DNA of 34,110 nucleotides from an uncultured Bacteroidales bacterium (GTDB taxonomy: Bacteria; Bacteroidota; Bacteroidia; Bacteroidales; F082): contig CALAZZ010000237.1 of assembly GCA_937926515.1 (NCBI GenBank), forward strand, positions 1 through 34,110, in the 5' to 3' direction. A program made the translations under genes and the position numbers. The notes below the pieces were generated by a model. It made no database searches. It saw only the letters and a list, made by a program, of their open reading frames with translations, and was not told where the DNA came from. Shown here piece by piece: positions 1 through 7,543 of the stretch; position 1 is the stretch's first letter; every line of letters starts with the position of its first letter.

Positions 1-32
1 TCAAAAAAGTTTCTCAAAAGATACAGCTTATT

Positions 33-40
33 TATCTTTA
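33..40 (+). promoter_or_regulatory. Possible -7 box (TATCTTTA) for the 80-2526 gene pair
   Basis: TATCTTTA differs at one base from the Bacteroidota housekeeping -7 consensus TAnnTTTG and lies 39 bases before the ATG at 80. No clear -33 TTTG element is visible. It is the only candidate in the short upstream stretch, so the call is weak. Confidence 0.3.
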
Positions 41-79
41 CCGATACTCATTTTATTCTTTAAATTAGCCGAAAAAATC

Positions 80-499
80 ATGACACGGAAAATATTGTCC
101 GTACTGGCAGGATTGATATGTGGCATAGTATCTATCTCGCTGCTTGAATCATTAGGCCATGCGCTGTTTATGCCTCCCGACCATGTTACAGGTGTTGCGG
201 CCATTATGGAAAATGATGATTTTTTTCAAAAATTATCCTCCACCCTGATGGTGGCTGTGCTGGCTTCCTATATTATCGGGTCATACCTGGCTGGATTTTT
301 AACAGCCTGGATCAGCAGAAGTATCGATATGACACTTATTGTAGGTGCGCTGTTGACCATAGGAGGATTGATCAACATCAGCATGCTGCCACACCCCTTA
401 TGGTTCAGTGCCGCCAGCCTATTGACTTATTTGCCTATGGCATGGCTGGGCGGATTGTCAGTAAGTCTGATCTATCGAAATCAAAAACCAAATAAATAA
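80..499 (+). CDS. Small four-helix membrane protein, function unknown
   Basis: A 139-residue hydrophobic protein with about four predicted membrane segments (roughly residues 5-25, 55-78, 84-102 and 108-132). A short polar loop, rich in Asp/Glu and containing MENDD, lies between the first two. The tail ends in a basic stretch (IYRNQKPNK), which suggests a cytoplasmic C-terminus. I recognise no family motif and see no catalytic residues. The stop is only 5 bases before the metallopeptidase gene at 505, so the two are probably co-transcribed. The helix-rich protein could help place or regulate the exported peptidase, but only the gene spacing supports this. The ATG at 80 is the first plausible start in the frame. 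Confidence 0.75.
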   Translation: MTRKILSVLAGLICGIVSISLLESLGHALFMPPDHVTGVAAIMENDDFFQKLSSTLMVAVLASYIIGSYLAGFLTAWISRSIDMTLIVGALLTIGGLINISMLPHPLWFSAASLLTYLPMAWLGGLSVSLIYRNQKPNK

Positions 500-504
500 T
501 TTAT

Positions 505-2526
505 ATGAAAAGAACAATCGTATTCTCCTTAACCCTTTTAATAACCATGTCAGTGAAAATGCAGGCACAAATTATTTCAGATAGTGAAATCACGGAAATC
601 ATTCATGAATTAAAGCAAGAGGCAAAGTCAGATCAACATTCACGAATTGAAAAAGGTGTGAAACAGCTTGCTTCCTTCTGGACCATTGAGGATGGTACTT
701 CAGATGATTTTAAGTCACTATGCAGGACCTATTCGGTAAAAAATGAGCAGGAAAGAAAGGCCACTTTTGACCGGATTGAGTCAAATTTTGAGCTCCTCTG
801 GGGTAGCTATAACAAAATAAGTGTTGCTTTTAAAATACCCATGCATGTGGCAGAGGGTGAAATACTTCCTGTTGACAGGCTATTCAGCGGATTTGAACCA
901 TCAGCCCATTTCAGTGCGGATATGTTTGCCAATAAGATGGCATTCATCATCATGCTAAATTTCCCATTTATCAGCCTGGCCGAAAAATCAGCAATGGGCT
1001 CACAATGGTCAAGGCAGGAATGGGCCTATGCACGTCTGGGAGATGTGTTCAAGTCACGAGTACCTGCTCATATCCTGCAAGAGTATGCGCAACTGTCATC
1101 AGATATTGATGCTTATATTTCAGATTACAACATCAATATCGGACAATTGATTGGTCATGATGGTAAAAAGCCATTCGATGTGAACCGCAGCCTGATCTCT
1201 CATTGGGGCCTTCGCGATGAGATCAAGGCAGCCTATTCAAGGCCCGAAGGCACCGAACAGCAACAAATGATCTATCAGGTTATGCTGCAAATAATCAGTC
1301 AGGACATCCCTCAAGTTGTGATCAACAACCCTCAACCTGAATGGAATCCATTTGAAAATACTGTAACTCAGGATGGCAGAACCATCGCACATCAACCTGA
1401 ATCGCATGTGCGTTATCAGCATCTTCTGGACCTGTTTAAGTTGCATCGTAAAATTGATGCATATTCTCCGCTTTTCCCAAGCTACATTTCACGCAAATTT
1501 GATGATGAAATGGAGATTGCGGTAGAAGAAGTGGAACAAATATTCACCAAACTGGTTGGTAGCACTGAACTCAAAGAGATCGGGCAAGTGATTGCCAACA
1601 GGCTGGGAAGGGAGCTGCAACCCTGGGACATTTGGTATGATGGTTTCAAAACGCGCTCACGGCTCGACATCAATGCAATTGATGCCATGTTACGTGAGAA
1701 ATATCCAAACAAAACAGCGTTTGAAAACGATATGCCAAATATTTTGATGAAACTAGGATTCAATGCTGACTCAGCCCATACCATTGCTTCAAAAATAATT
1801 GTTGATCCGGCGCGTGGGGCAGGACATGCCTGGGGGGCAGCTATGCGCACTGATAAAGCCAGGCTGCGTACACGTATCGAACCCAGCGGCATGGATTACA
1901 AAGGTTATAATATCGCCATGCATGAATTTGGCCACAATGTGGAGCAAACCATCACCCTTTACAATATGGATCATTATATGCTCAATGGTGTACCCAATAC
2001 TTCGTTCACCGAAGCCCTGGCATTTATTTTCCAGTCACGCGATCTGGAAGTGCTTGGCATGAATGAAACTAATGAAGAGTACAAACATCTGACCGCACTT
2101 GACAACCTTTGGTCCAATTTTGAGATCATGGGAGTTTCACTTGTGGATATTGCCGTGTGGAAATGGTTGTACCAAAATCCTGATGCTGATGTTGAACAGC
2201 TTAAATCAAAGGTGATTGAAATTGCCATATCCATTTGGAATGAATATTATGCCCCGGTATTTGGCATTCAGGACTCGCCCATCCTTAGCATTTATTCCCA
2301 TATGATTGCATACCCCTTGTACCTCTCTGCCTATCCGATTGGGCAGCTTATTGAGTTCCAGTTTGAAGATCATATACGTGACAAAGCACTTGCTGATGAG
2401 GTGTATCGTGCATTTATGCAGGGAAAAATTACACCTCAGCTGTGGATGAAAGGAGCAGTTGGAAGTGAGATCTCGCCAGATCCGGCTATTAAAGCTGCTC
2501 AACAAGCCCTGGAGTTTGTTAAATAA
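505..2526 (+). CDS. Exported zinc metallopeptidase, M3-like
   Basis: A 673-residue protein that starts with a signal peptide (about residues 1-22, ending in MQAQ) and should act in the periplasm or outside the cell. Residues 473-477 read HEFGH, a gluzincin HExxH zinc site where H473 and H477 bind zinc and E474 is the catalytic base. Twenty-six residues further on is SFTEA, with E503 as the likely third zinc ligand. In the oligopeptidase M3 family (thimet oligopeptidase type) the third ligand is also about 25 residues downstream in a similar F-x-E-A context. The roughly 450 residues before the motif are mainly helical and carry no other domain I can name. The C-terminal 170 residues are rich in aromatic and helical segments, as in M3 enzymes. 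Substrate is unknown, though M3 enzymes usually cut short peptides. It lies in an apparent operon with the small membrane protein just upstream. Confidence 0.8.
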   Translation: MKRTIVFSLTLLITMSVKMQAQIISDSEITEIIHELKQEAKSDQHSRIEKGVKQLASFWTIEDGTSDDFKSLCRTYSVKNEQERKATFDRIESNFELLWGSYNKISVAFKIPMHVAEGEILPVDRLFSGFEPSAHFSADMFANKMAFIIMLNFPFISLAEKSAMGSQWSRQEWAYARLGDVFKSRVPAHILQEYAQLSSDIDAYISDYNINIGQLIGHDGKKPFDVNRSLISHWGLRDEIKAAYSRPEGTEQQQMIYQVMLQIISQDIPQVVINNPQPEWNPFENTVTQDGRTIAHQPESHVRYQHLLDLFKLHRKIDAYSPLFPSYISRKFDDEMEIAVEEVEQIFTKLVGSTELKEIGQVIANRLGRELQPWDIWYDGFKTRSRLDINAIDAMLREKYPNKTAFENDMPNILMKLGFNADSAHTIASKIIVDPARGAGHAWGAAMRTDKARLRTRIEPSGMDYKGYNIAMHEFGHNVEQTITLYNMDHYMLNGVPNTSFTEALAFIFQSRDLEVLGMNETNEEYKHLTALDNLWSNFEIMGVSLVDIAVWKWLYQNPDADVEQLKSKVIEIAISIWNEYYAPVFGIQDSPILSIYSHMIAYPLYLSAYPIGQLIEFQFEDHIRDKALADEVYRAFMQGKITPQLWMKGAVGSEISPDPAIKAAQQALEFVK

Positions 2527-2582
2527 CACCATAAAGAAAAATGCCCGCTTGGCCTGCATGGCTTGATAATAAGCCTTAAGGA

Positions 2583-2993
2583 TTATTTGGGCATCATGCC
2601 ATCAATTGAGTATTTGCCCGGACCGGCAATTAAGATGGTGATGTATGCAAAGAGGTACATGAGCCCCAGTTCCATCCTTGCAAAGGGATCATTGGCATGG
2701 TGAATAAACACGGCCACCGCCATGGTCATGATCAATGGTATGGTGGCCAGCCGTGTTCCAAAACCAATGATTATAAGTATTGAACAGACCAATTCGGCAA
2801 AGACTGCCAATATTAGGGACGGTAAGATTCCAATGCCCAGTGGATCAGCAAATCGTATATCGGCATCACCAAAAAACCTGTAGAACTTTGGCAAACCATG
2901 CGTTAGCATAAAAGCTGATACAGAAACCCGATAGACCAGCAGCCATAAATGAAGTAAACGGTCACTGTATGTAATCCTGAAAATGTTTTTCAT
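2583..2993 (-). CDS. DoxX-family membrane protein
   Basis: A 136-residue integral membrane protein with four predicted helices (about 12-32, 55-78, 82-100 and 108-126). It has DoxX hallmarks: an early R-x-x-x-x-x-F-M-x-x-HG-x-x-K segment (HGLPK at 32-36), a central AEL motif followed by a glycine-rich turn (IIGFGTR), and an FIHHANDPF loop. DoxX-type proteins are linked to thiosulfate:quinone oxidoreductase in archaea and to redox or membrane stress functions elsewhere, but for most bacterial members the reaction is unknown. It stands alone, convergent with the peptidase gene and divergent from the binding-protein gene at 3179. The ATG at 2993 gives a normal family length. Confidence 0.85.
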   Translation of the reverse strand: MKNIFRITYSDRLLHLWLLVYRVSVSAFMLTHGLPKFYRFFGDADIRFADPLGIGILPSLILAVFAELVCSILIIIGFGTRLATIPLIMTMAVAVFIHHANDPFARMELGLMYLFAYITILIAGPGKYSIDGMMPK

Positions 2994-3165
2994 ACAAAAG
3001 ATTTATTGCAATATACAAAACAAATCATTGAAATGTTCAATAGTTGCTCATTAAAGAGACAAAATGAAGCAAAAAGAAAGCTGAGATTTCTTAAAAATAT
3101 AAAATATTGCCCTGAATAGATGCAAATCAATACATAAACTCTCTAAATGGTATGCCGGCATTGCA

Positions 3166-3173
3166 TATCTTTG
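3166..3173 (+). promoter_or_regulatory. -7 box TATCTTTG, placed for a leaderless start at 3179
   Basis: A perfect TAnnTTTG match that ends 5 bases before the ATG at 3179. With this box the transcript should begin at or next to the A of that ATG. The box lies inside the longer reading frame that begins at 3152, which argues against 3152 as the start. No good -33 element is visible. Confidence 0.55.
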
Positions 3174-3178
3174 AAGTT

Positions 3179-4006
3179 ATGAATAAATTCATAAATAAAA
3201 GAATAACTGATCGATATCCACAACGAATTGTATGCTTGACCGAAGAATTCACTGAAATTCTTTATCTATTAGGCGAACAAGACAGAATAGCCGGGATTTC
3301 AGTCTATACCGTCAGGCCGGAGGAGGCACGTACAGTCAAACCCATGATTTGTGATTTCACCGGGGTGAACATGGAGAAGATAAAGGCATTAGAGCCAGAC
3401 CTGATCCTTGGTTTTTCGGATGTACAGGCTGAAGTGGCAAAACAACTGATCAAATCGGGATATAATGTGATGGTTTTTAACCAGCGAAGCATCGCCGATA
3501 TTTTACAAACCATCTTGCTTACCGGCAGTTTGGTTGGCAAAGCCGGCGAGGCAGCTGACTTGGTTATGAAACTTGAAAAAGGAATCGCAGAAACAAAAGA
3601 AAAAGCACAAAATCTAAGGAAAAACCCAATGGTTTATTTTGAGGAATGGTATTCCCCATTGATCAGTGGAATTCGCTGGGTTTCAGAATTGATCAGCATC
3701 GCAGGCGGAAAAGATTGCTTTGAAGAACTCTCATATTTCCCTGATGCCAAGAGGCGCATGATCGCGAACGAAGCAGAAGTGATCAGACGCAACCCGGACA
3801 TCATAATTGCTTCGTGGTGTGGTAAACGATTTATACCTGAAAAAATATACTCCCGCACAGGCTGGAATGGCATCAACGCCATACGCGACGAACAGGTTCA
3901 TGAAGTTCATTCAGCTTTGATCCTTCAGCCCGGTCCGGCTGCACTCACAGATGGTTTAGCTGCTTTGTTTGATATCATAAGCAACTGGAATGAAAGAAAG
4001 GAATAG
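3179..4006 (+). CDS. Cobalamin/iron-type substrate-binding fold protein without signal peptide (BtuF-like)
   Basis: The 275-residue product matches the class III periplasmic-binding fold (Peripla_BP_2) of BtuF and siderophore-binding proteins. The N-terminal lobe opens with RIVCLTEEFTEILYLLG and DRIAGIS. Next come a domain-closing EPDLILG strand, a long linker helix at about 107-145, and a C-terminal lobe with EEWYSPLISGIRWVSELI and a PDIIIASWCG strand. Unlike true periplasmic BtuF it has no signal peptide or lipobox from either possible start (3152 or 3179). I chose 3179 because a -7 box lies just upstream of it. No permease or ATPase genes are nearby. It may bind a corrinoid or similar ligand in the cytoplasm; the ligand is an inference. 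Its stop is 4 bases from the convergent DUF721 gene. Confidence 0.75.
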   Translation: MNKFINKRITDRYPQRIVCLTEEFTEILYLLGEQDRIAGISVYTVRPEEARTVKPMICDFTGVNMEKIKALEPDLILGFSDVQAEVAKQLIKSGYNVMVFNQRSIADILQTILLTGSLVGKAGEAADLVMKLEKGIAETKEKAQNLRKNPMVYFEEWYSPLISGIRWVSELISIAGGKDCFEELSYFPDAKRRMIANEAEVIRRNPDIIIASWCGKRFIPEKIYSRTGWNGINAIRDEQVHEVHSALILQPGPAALTDGLAALFDIISNWNERKE

Positions 4007-4010
4007 GTCG

Positions 4011-4301
4011 CTATCTAAACACAATATCCTTGATCAAGATTTTTTCCACACTCTCATTCAAACGCTGAATAAGCAATGATTTGGCATAGGAAAGCTCATT
4101 ACGTAGCGCATCGGAATCGAGGTGTACATAAAGTATCTGCCTACGGATGTACAAGTTATTGGTGTGTTTGCTGACCATTTTGCCAACAACACCCTCCCAT
4201 GAGTTGATCAACTTCACCTCATCGAGCCTGGAGCTAAGATTATATACCTTTAAAAACTCGCGGATAGCCTGTTCCAATGGTTGTTCATTATGTGAAGACA
4301 T
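4011..4301 (-). CDS. DUF721 (DciA-like) protein
   Basis: A 96-residue protein with the DUF721 pattern: an N-terminal helix (LEQAIREFLKVYNL), a W-x-x-VVG motif (SWEGVVGKMV), and a strand-turn-helix ending in LYVHLDSDALRNELSYAK. This domain is the core of DciA, which works with the replicative helicase DnaB at replication start in bacteria without DnaC. The small stand-alone form next to recF is common in Bacteroidota. It lies 81 bases downstream of recF on the same strand, and a -7 box directly before its ATG suggests an extra, possibly leaderless, transcript. The helicase-loading role is inferred from DciA and has not been shown for this short form. Confidence 0.85.
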   Translation of the reverse strand: MSSHNEQPLEQAIREFLKVYNLSSRLDEVKLINSWEGVVGKMVSKHTNNLYIRRQILYVHLDSDALRNELSYAKSLLIQRLNESVEKILIKDIVFR

Positions 4302-4305
4302 GCTA

Positions 4306-4313
4306 CAAAGGTA
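4306..4313 (-). promoter_or_regulatory. -7 box TACCTTTG for the DUF721 gene
   Basis: On the minus strand TACCTTTG is a perfect TAnnTTTG match and is separated by only 4 bases (TAGC) from the ATG at 4301. This predicts a leaderless transcript for the DUF721 gene in addition to read-through from recF. Confidence 0.5.
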
Positions 4314-4382
4314 GTGTTAAGTTTATAATGTCAGCTCTTTGACTTAGGCCTGTTTTATTGTGCAATCTCACTATTTCGTGTG

Positions 4383-5489
4383 CTAAATCGCTTCCACTGT
4401 GCCATCAACCACTTCAAAAAGCCTGTGATCAATATCCGTATTGGCAAAAAGTTTTTCAATTCGCTGACGTTGTGTGTCTGTGATAAAAATCTGACCAAAG
4501 TTGCTGTTGCTTACCAATTGTATCAACTGGGATACACGCAGATCATCCAATTTGTCAAAAATATCATCAAACAGCAATATCGGCTTTGTACCCATGACAT
4601 TTCTGGTATAATCGAATTGAGCCAGCTTAATGGCGATTACAAAGGATTTTTGCTGTCCCTGCGATCCAAACTTCTTCAAAGGGTATTCATTAATTAAAAA
4701 ACCAAGGTTATCCTTGTGTACGCCAACAGTTGTATATCTTACCTGCAAATCACGATGCAGGGCCTGTTCAAGCAAGTCATCAAGCATCATGTCATGCAAG
4801 TCCGATTCATAAGCAATAGCCACGCTTTCACTTTCACCGGAAACCCTGGAGTAGTAATTGCGAAAAATGGGAATGAAGTCAGCAAGGAATTGCTTTCTCT
4901 TGGTAAAGATCACCCTGCCTGAAGCCACAAGATGTTGATTCCAAATCTCCAGCAAGGATGCATCATGGCGATGCTGCTCTGCAAACTCCTTAAGCAATGT
5001 GTTTCGTTGTTGCAATGATTTGTTGTACTTGATCAACTCATCAAGATAAATGGGATCAAATTGCGAAATAACCCCGTCAACAAATTTCCGGCGCACATCA
5101 CTCCCTTCATTGATCAGGTCACGGTCATATGGAGAGATCATCACAAGTGGCAACTTGCCAATATGATCAGCCAGTCGTTCGTATTCTTTTTTATTGAATT
5201 TAAACGACTTTTTTTGATTGCGCCTCTGAACGCAACTGATGTTGTCCGCTTCTTTGCCGTTGTAAACATAACTGCCATGAATGCTGAAAAAATCCATATC
5301 GTGGCGAATATTCTGCATATCCACGGCATTGAAATAACTTTTGCAAAACGACAGGTAATAAATGGCATCCAGGATATTTGTTTTGCCGGCCCCGTTGTTT
5401 CCAATAAAACAATTGATCTTCCCTGAAAAGCTCAGATCAGCTTTGTTATAATTTTTAAAATTGGTAAGTAACAAATGTTCCAGGTGCAT
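4383..5489 (-). CDS. recF: DNA replication/repair protein RecF
   Basis: A 368-residue SMC-like ATPase of the RecF family, which helps load RecA at single-strand gaps with RecO and RecR. It has the typical opening (LLLTNFKNY), a Walker A motif GNNGAGKT at residues 30-37, the ABC-type signature GSQGQQ at about 275-280, and Walker B with the catalytic acidic residue in PILLFDDIFDKLDD (about 303-316). The length is normal for the family, and the ATG at 5489 places the first beta strand correctly. A -7 box at 5525-5532 would give a leader of about 30 bases. The DUF721 gene follows in the same direction. RecF in this phylum is usually not next to dnaA/dnaN, so its position here is not odd. Confidence 0.97.
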   Translation of the reverse strand: MHLEHLLLTNFKNYNKADLSFSGKINCFIGNNGAGKTNILDAIYYLSFCKSYFNAVDMQNIRHDMDFFSIHGSYVYNGKEADNISCVQRRNQKKSFKFNKKEYERLADHIGKLPLVMISPYDRDLINEGSDVRRKFVDGVISQFDPIYLDELIKYNKSLQQRNTLLKEFAEQHRHDASLLEIWNQHLVASGRVIFTKRKQFLADFIPIFRNYYSRVSGESESVAIAYESDLHDMMLDDLLEQALHRDLQVRYTTVGVHKDNLGFLINEYPLKKFGSQGQQKSFVIAIKLAQFDYTRNVMGTKPILLFDDIFDKLDDLRVSQLIQLVSNSNFGQIFITDTQRQRIEKLFANTDIDHRLFEVVDGTVEAI

Positions 5490-5524
5490 ACAAAAAGGCT
5501 TATAATAATCTCACCACCATTATG

Positions 5525-5532
5525 CAAAAATA
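5525..5532 (-). promoter_or_regulatory. -7 box TATTTTTG upstream of recF
   Basis: A perfect TAnnTTTG match on the minus strand, 35 bases before the recF ATG. No convincing -33 TTTG element is found at the usual distance of about 20 bases. Confidence 0.45.
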
Positions 5533-5561
5533 GCAAGCTTGACGGATATGTTATGGTTTAT

Positions 5562-5765
5562 TTACGAATCATTCTTGCTTACATAAGTTGATATTTTATG
5601 CCGGAGCTGGAATTTGAATGATTCCTTATCGGGGGTTATATACCAACCGAAGTGATTTGCAAGGTAATTCATCCCATAAAGAGCAGGTTTAGAGCGTTGA
5701 ATACTTGAAGATTCATTGTTCAAATAAATTCTATAAGAAACAAATTCAATTAGCCATGACCATGT
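5562..5765 (-). other. Start-less open frame of 67 codons (possible gene remnant) in the recF-DUF2279 gap
   Basis: The 353-base gap 5490-5842 holds promoter signals at each end and this open frame. Between a TGA at 5766-5768 and a TAA at 5562-5564 the minus strand is open for 67 codons. The translation looks protein-like and contains stretches such as RSKPALYGMNYLANHFGWY and KESFKFQLRHK. There is no ATG before its middle, so it would need a non-standard start or be the broken 3' end of an older gene. Chance open frames of this length are not rare in AT-rich DNA, so I hold it as a candidate only. Confidence 0.2.
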
Positions 5766-5826
5766 TCATCTTACACGAAAAGCTATGGTATAAGCATTGA
5801 TCCCCTAACATTTCAATATTTCACAT

Positions 5827-5834
5827 TATCTTTA
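5827..5834 (+). promoter_or_regulatory. Possible -7 box TATCTTTA for the DUF2279 gene
   Basis: One mismatch to TAnnTTTG. It ends 8 bases before the ATG at 5843, so the leader would be very short or absent. Confidence 0.35.
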
Positions 5835-5842
5835 GACAATCA

Positions 5843-6751
5843 ATGCCTCTGAAAGGAAGACATATCTTAATTTTACTTTTTATCTCCTCTGTGTCCTTTG
5901 GCAATGAGGGGGATGAAACACATGCTGATACCATAAATAAATGCAAGCTGTATACTGTAGCAGGCAGCGGAGCAGCAATTTATGCAGGAGGTATCTCATT
6001 CTTATCCTATGTTTGGTATAAAGATGAAGAAAGGATACCGTTTCATTTCTATAATGACGGCGCAGCTTACCTTCAGATGGATAAGTTCGGACATGCCTAC
6101 ATCGCCTATTGGGAAAGCTATTATGCCTATAAAGCATTGCGATGGGCCGGACTCGATAAACGCAGAGCCCTGATTTGGGGTGGCCCGGCAGGATTTGTAT
6201 TTCAGGCACCAATAGAAATTTTCGATGGCCTATATGAGGGATGGGGATTTTCGTTGTGGGACATGGCTGCTAATGCCTTTGGCTCCATTTTGTTTACCGC
6301 ACAGCAAGCCATTTTGAACGAACAAGCTGTGCTTATGAAATTCTCTTATTCACCCAGCAAATACCCTGAATATCATCATATACTTGGTGAGTCACAGCTT
6401 GAAAGCTTTTTCCTCGATTATAATGCACACACCTACTGGATATCAGCAAATATAAAGCAAATAACGGCCAACCAGGTGTGCCCTCCCTGGCTCAATATTG
6501 CCTTTGGCTACAGCGCCAACGGAATGATTTTTGAATTTGAAAATCCCTCCTATTACCGGGGTGAACCTTTTCCACAATTTGAGCGCTACCGACAATTCTT
6601 CATTTCATTGGATATAGACTTCTCGCGGATCGACTCGAGCAAACCCTGGATGAGAACGATCCTGCAGGCCTTAAATATGATCAAAATCCCATTTCCTGCC
6701 ATTGAATACAACCAGGTTGATGGAATAAAATTCAGACCATTGTATTTTTAG
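5843..6751 (+). CDS. DUF2279 (YfiM-like) exported or membrane-associated protein
   Basis: The 302-residue protein starts with a signal peptide (about 1-20, basic MPLKGRH then a hydrophobic run). Next is a hydrophobic segment at about 37-57 and the DUF2279 core: DKFGHAYIAYWESYYAYKAL, a glycine-rich turn (WGGPAGFVFQAPIEIFDG), and EGWGFSLWDMAANAFGS. The family is defined by a DK-x-GH...E...D pattern of unknown function and is widespread in Bacteroidota as an envelope protein. The C-terminal 120 residues are more variable and rich in aromatic residues, consistent with a surface-exposed or beta-rich tail. The gene is followed 70 bases later by the E1-like gene, with no terminator seen. Function is not known. 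Confidence 0.8.
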   Translation: MPLKGRHILILLFISSVSFGNEGDETHADTINKCKLYTVAGSGAAIYAGGISFLSYVWYKDEERIPFHFYNDGAAYLQMDKFGHAYIAYWESYYAYKALRWAGLDKRRALIWGGPAGFVFQAPIEIFDGLYEGWGFSLWDMAANAFGSILFTAQQAILNEQAVLMKFSYSPSKYPEYHHILGESQLESFFLDYNAHTYWISANIKQITANQVCPPWLNIAFGYSANGMIFEFENPSYYRGEPFPQFERYRQFFISLDIDFSRIDSSKPWMRTILQALNMIKIPFPAIEYNQVDGIKFRPLYF

Positions 6752-6821
6752 CTACATCATTTTGTGGTGATATTGGATTCATTTGCTTTGAAAAACTGTA
6801 TTTTCGTTGTAAAATATTCAT

Positions 6822-7502
6822 ATGGAAAGCAGGTATCTGAAAAATGAAAAAATGCTCAGCCGGGATGAGAATAGCTCTTTACGAACAAAGAAAGTTGCTG
6901 TGATCGGATGTGGCGGTATTGGTGGTTATATTATTGAAATGCTTGCCAGGTTAGGTATAGGCAATATCACAGCTGTTGATGGGGATGTATTCGAAGCTTC
7001 AAACTTGAACAGACAACTACTTTCCAGTCCGTCAAACATTGGCAAATCAAAGGCCTTGGCTGCTATCCAACGGGTTAAAATGATAAATCCCGGTATCAAT
7101 TCTAAAGCAATACCACAATATATAACTGAAAACAATGGCATTGAATTACTGGCAGGACATGATGTAATAGCTGATGCACTTGATAGTATCCCGGCCAGAA
7201 AAATATTACAGGATATTGGCGATAAGCTTCATATACCTATTGTTTATGGAGCCATAGCCGGGTGGTATGCCCAGCTTTCGACCATCTACCCTGGTGACCG
7301 TAGTTTGGACAAACTATATCCCGAAGATTATACAAAAGGCATTGAAACAGAATTGGGTAATCCATCATTTACACCCGCCCTGGTGGCATCATTGCAAGTG
7401 GCCGAAATCGTGAAGGTATTGCTTAAAAGGGAAGGTGTGTTACAGAACAAACTTATGACTATTAATACATTAAGCATGGAATGCCTTATAATCGACCTTT
7501 AG
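6822..7502 (+). CDS. ThiF/MoeB/HesA-family E1-like adenylyltransferase
   Basis: A 226-residue Rossmann protein of the family that adenylates the C-terminal glycine of ubiquitin-like sulfur carriers (MoaD, ThiS). The nucleotide loop is GCGGIGG at 29-35. D53 and D55 lie in VDGDVFEASNLNRQ, with the conserved N-L-N-R-Q at 61-65. K77 lies in GKSK, and the magnesium-site acidic pair is in ADALDS (D118, D121). The protein has only two cysteines (C30 and C221), so the usual two CxxC zinc pairs are absent, as is a family-type active-site cysteine. No MoaD/ThiS-like or rhodanese gene is near. It may serve thiamine, molybdopterin or tRNA (TcdA-like) chemistry; the family assignment is firm but the pathway is not. 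Confidence 0.85.
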   Translation: MESRYLKNEKMLSRDENSSLRTKKVAVIGCGGIGGYIIEMLARLGIGNITAVDGDVFEASNLNRQLLSSPSNIGKSKALAAIQRVKMINPGINSKAIPQYITENNGIELLAGHDVIADALDSIPARKILQDIGDKLHIPIVYGAIAGWYAQLSTIYPGDRSLDKLYPEDYTKGIETELGNPSFTPALVASLQVAEIVKVLLKREGVLQNKLMTINTLSMECLIIDL

Positions 7503-7543
7503 CTCTACCAACCCAAGAAAGCAGGTATTTTCCTTATTGAAAC

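Noticed and set aside
1482..1892. 136-codon minus-strand open frame inside the metallopeptidase gene
   Set aside because: Shadow of the coding frame, with no motif or promoter.
2527..2582. Hairpin-like sequence between the peptidase and DoxX genes as a terminator
   Set aside because: Stems are only 4-5 bp with mismatches, and only the minus strand has a short T run; not strong enough to call.
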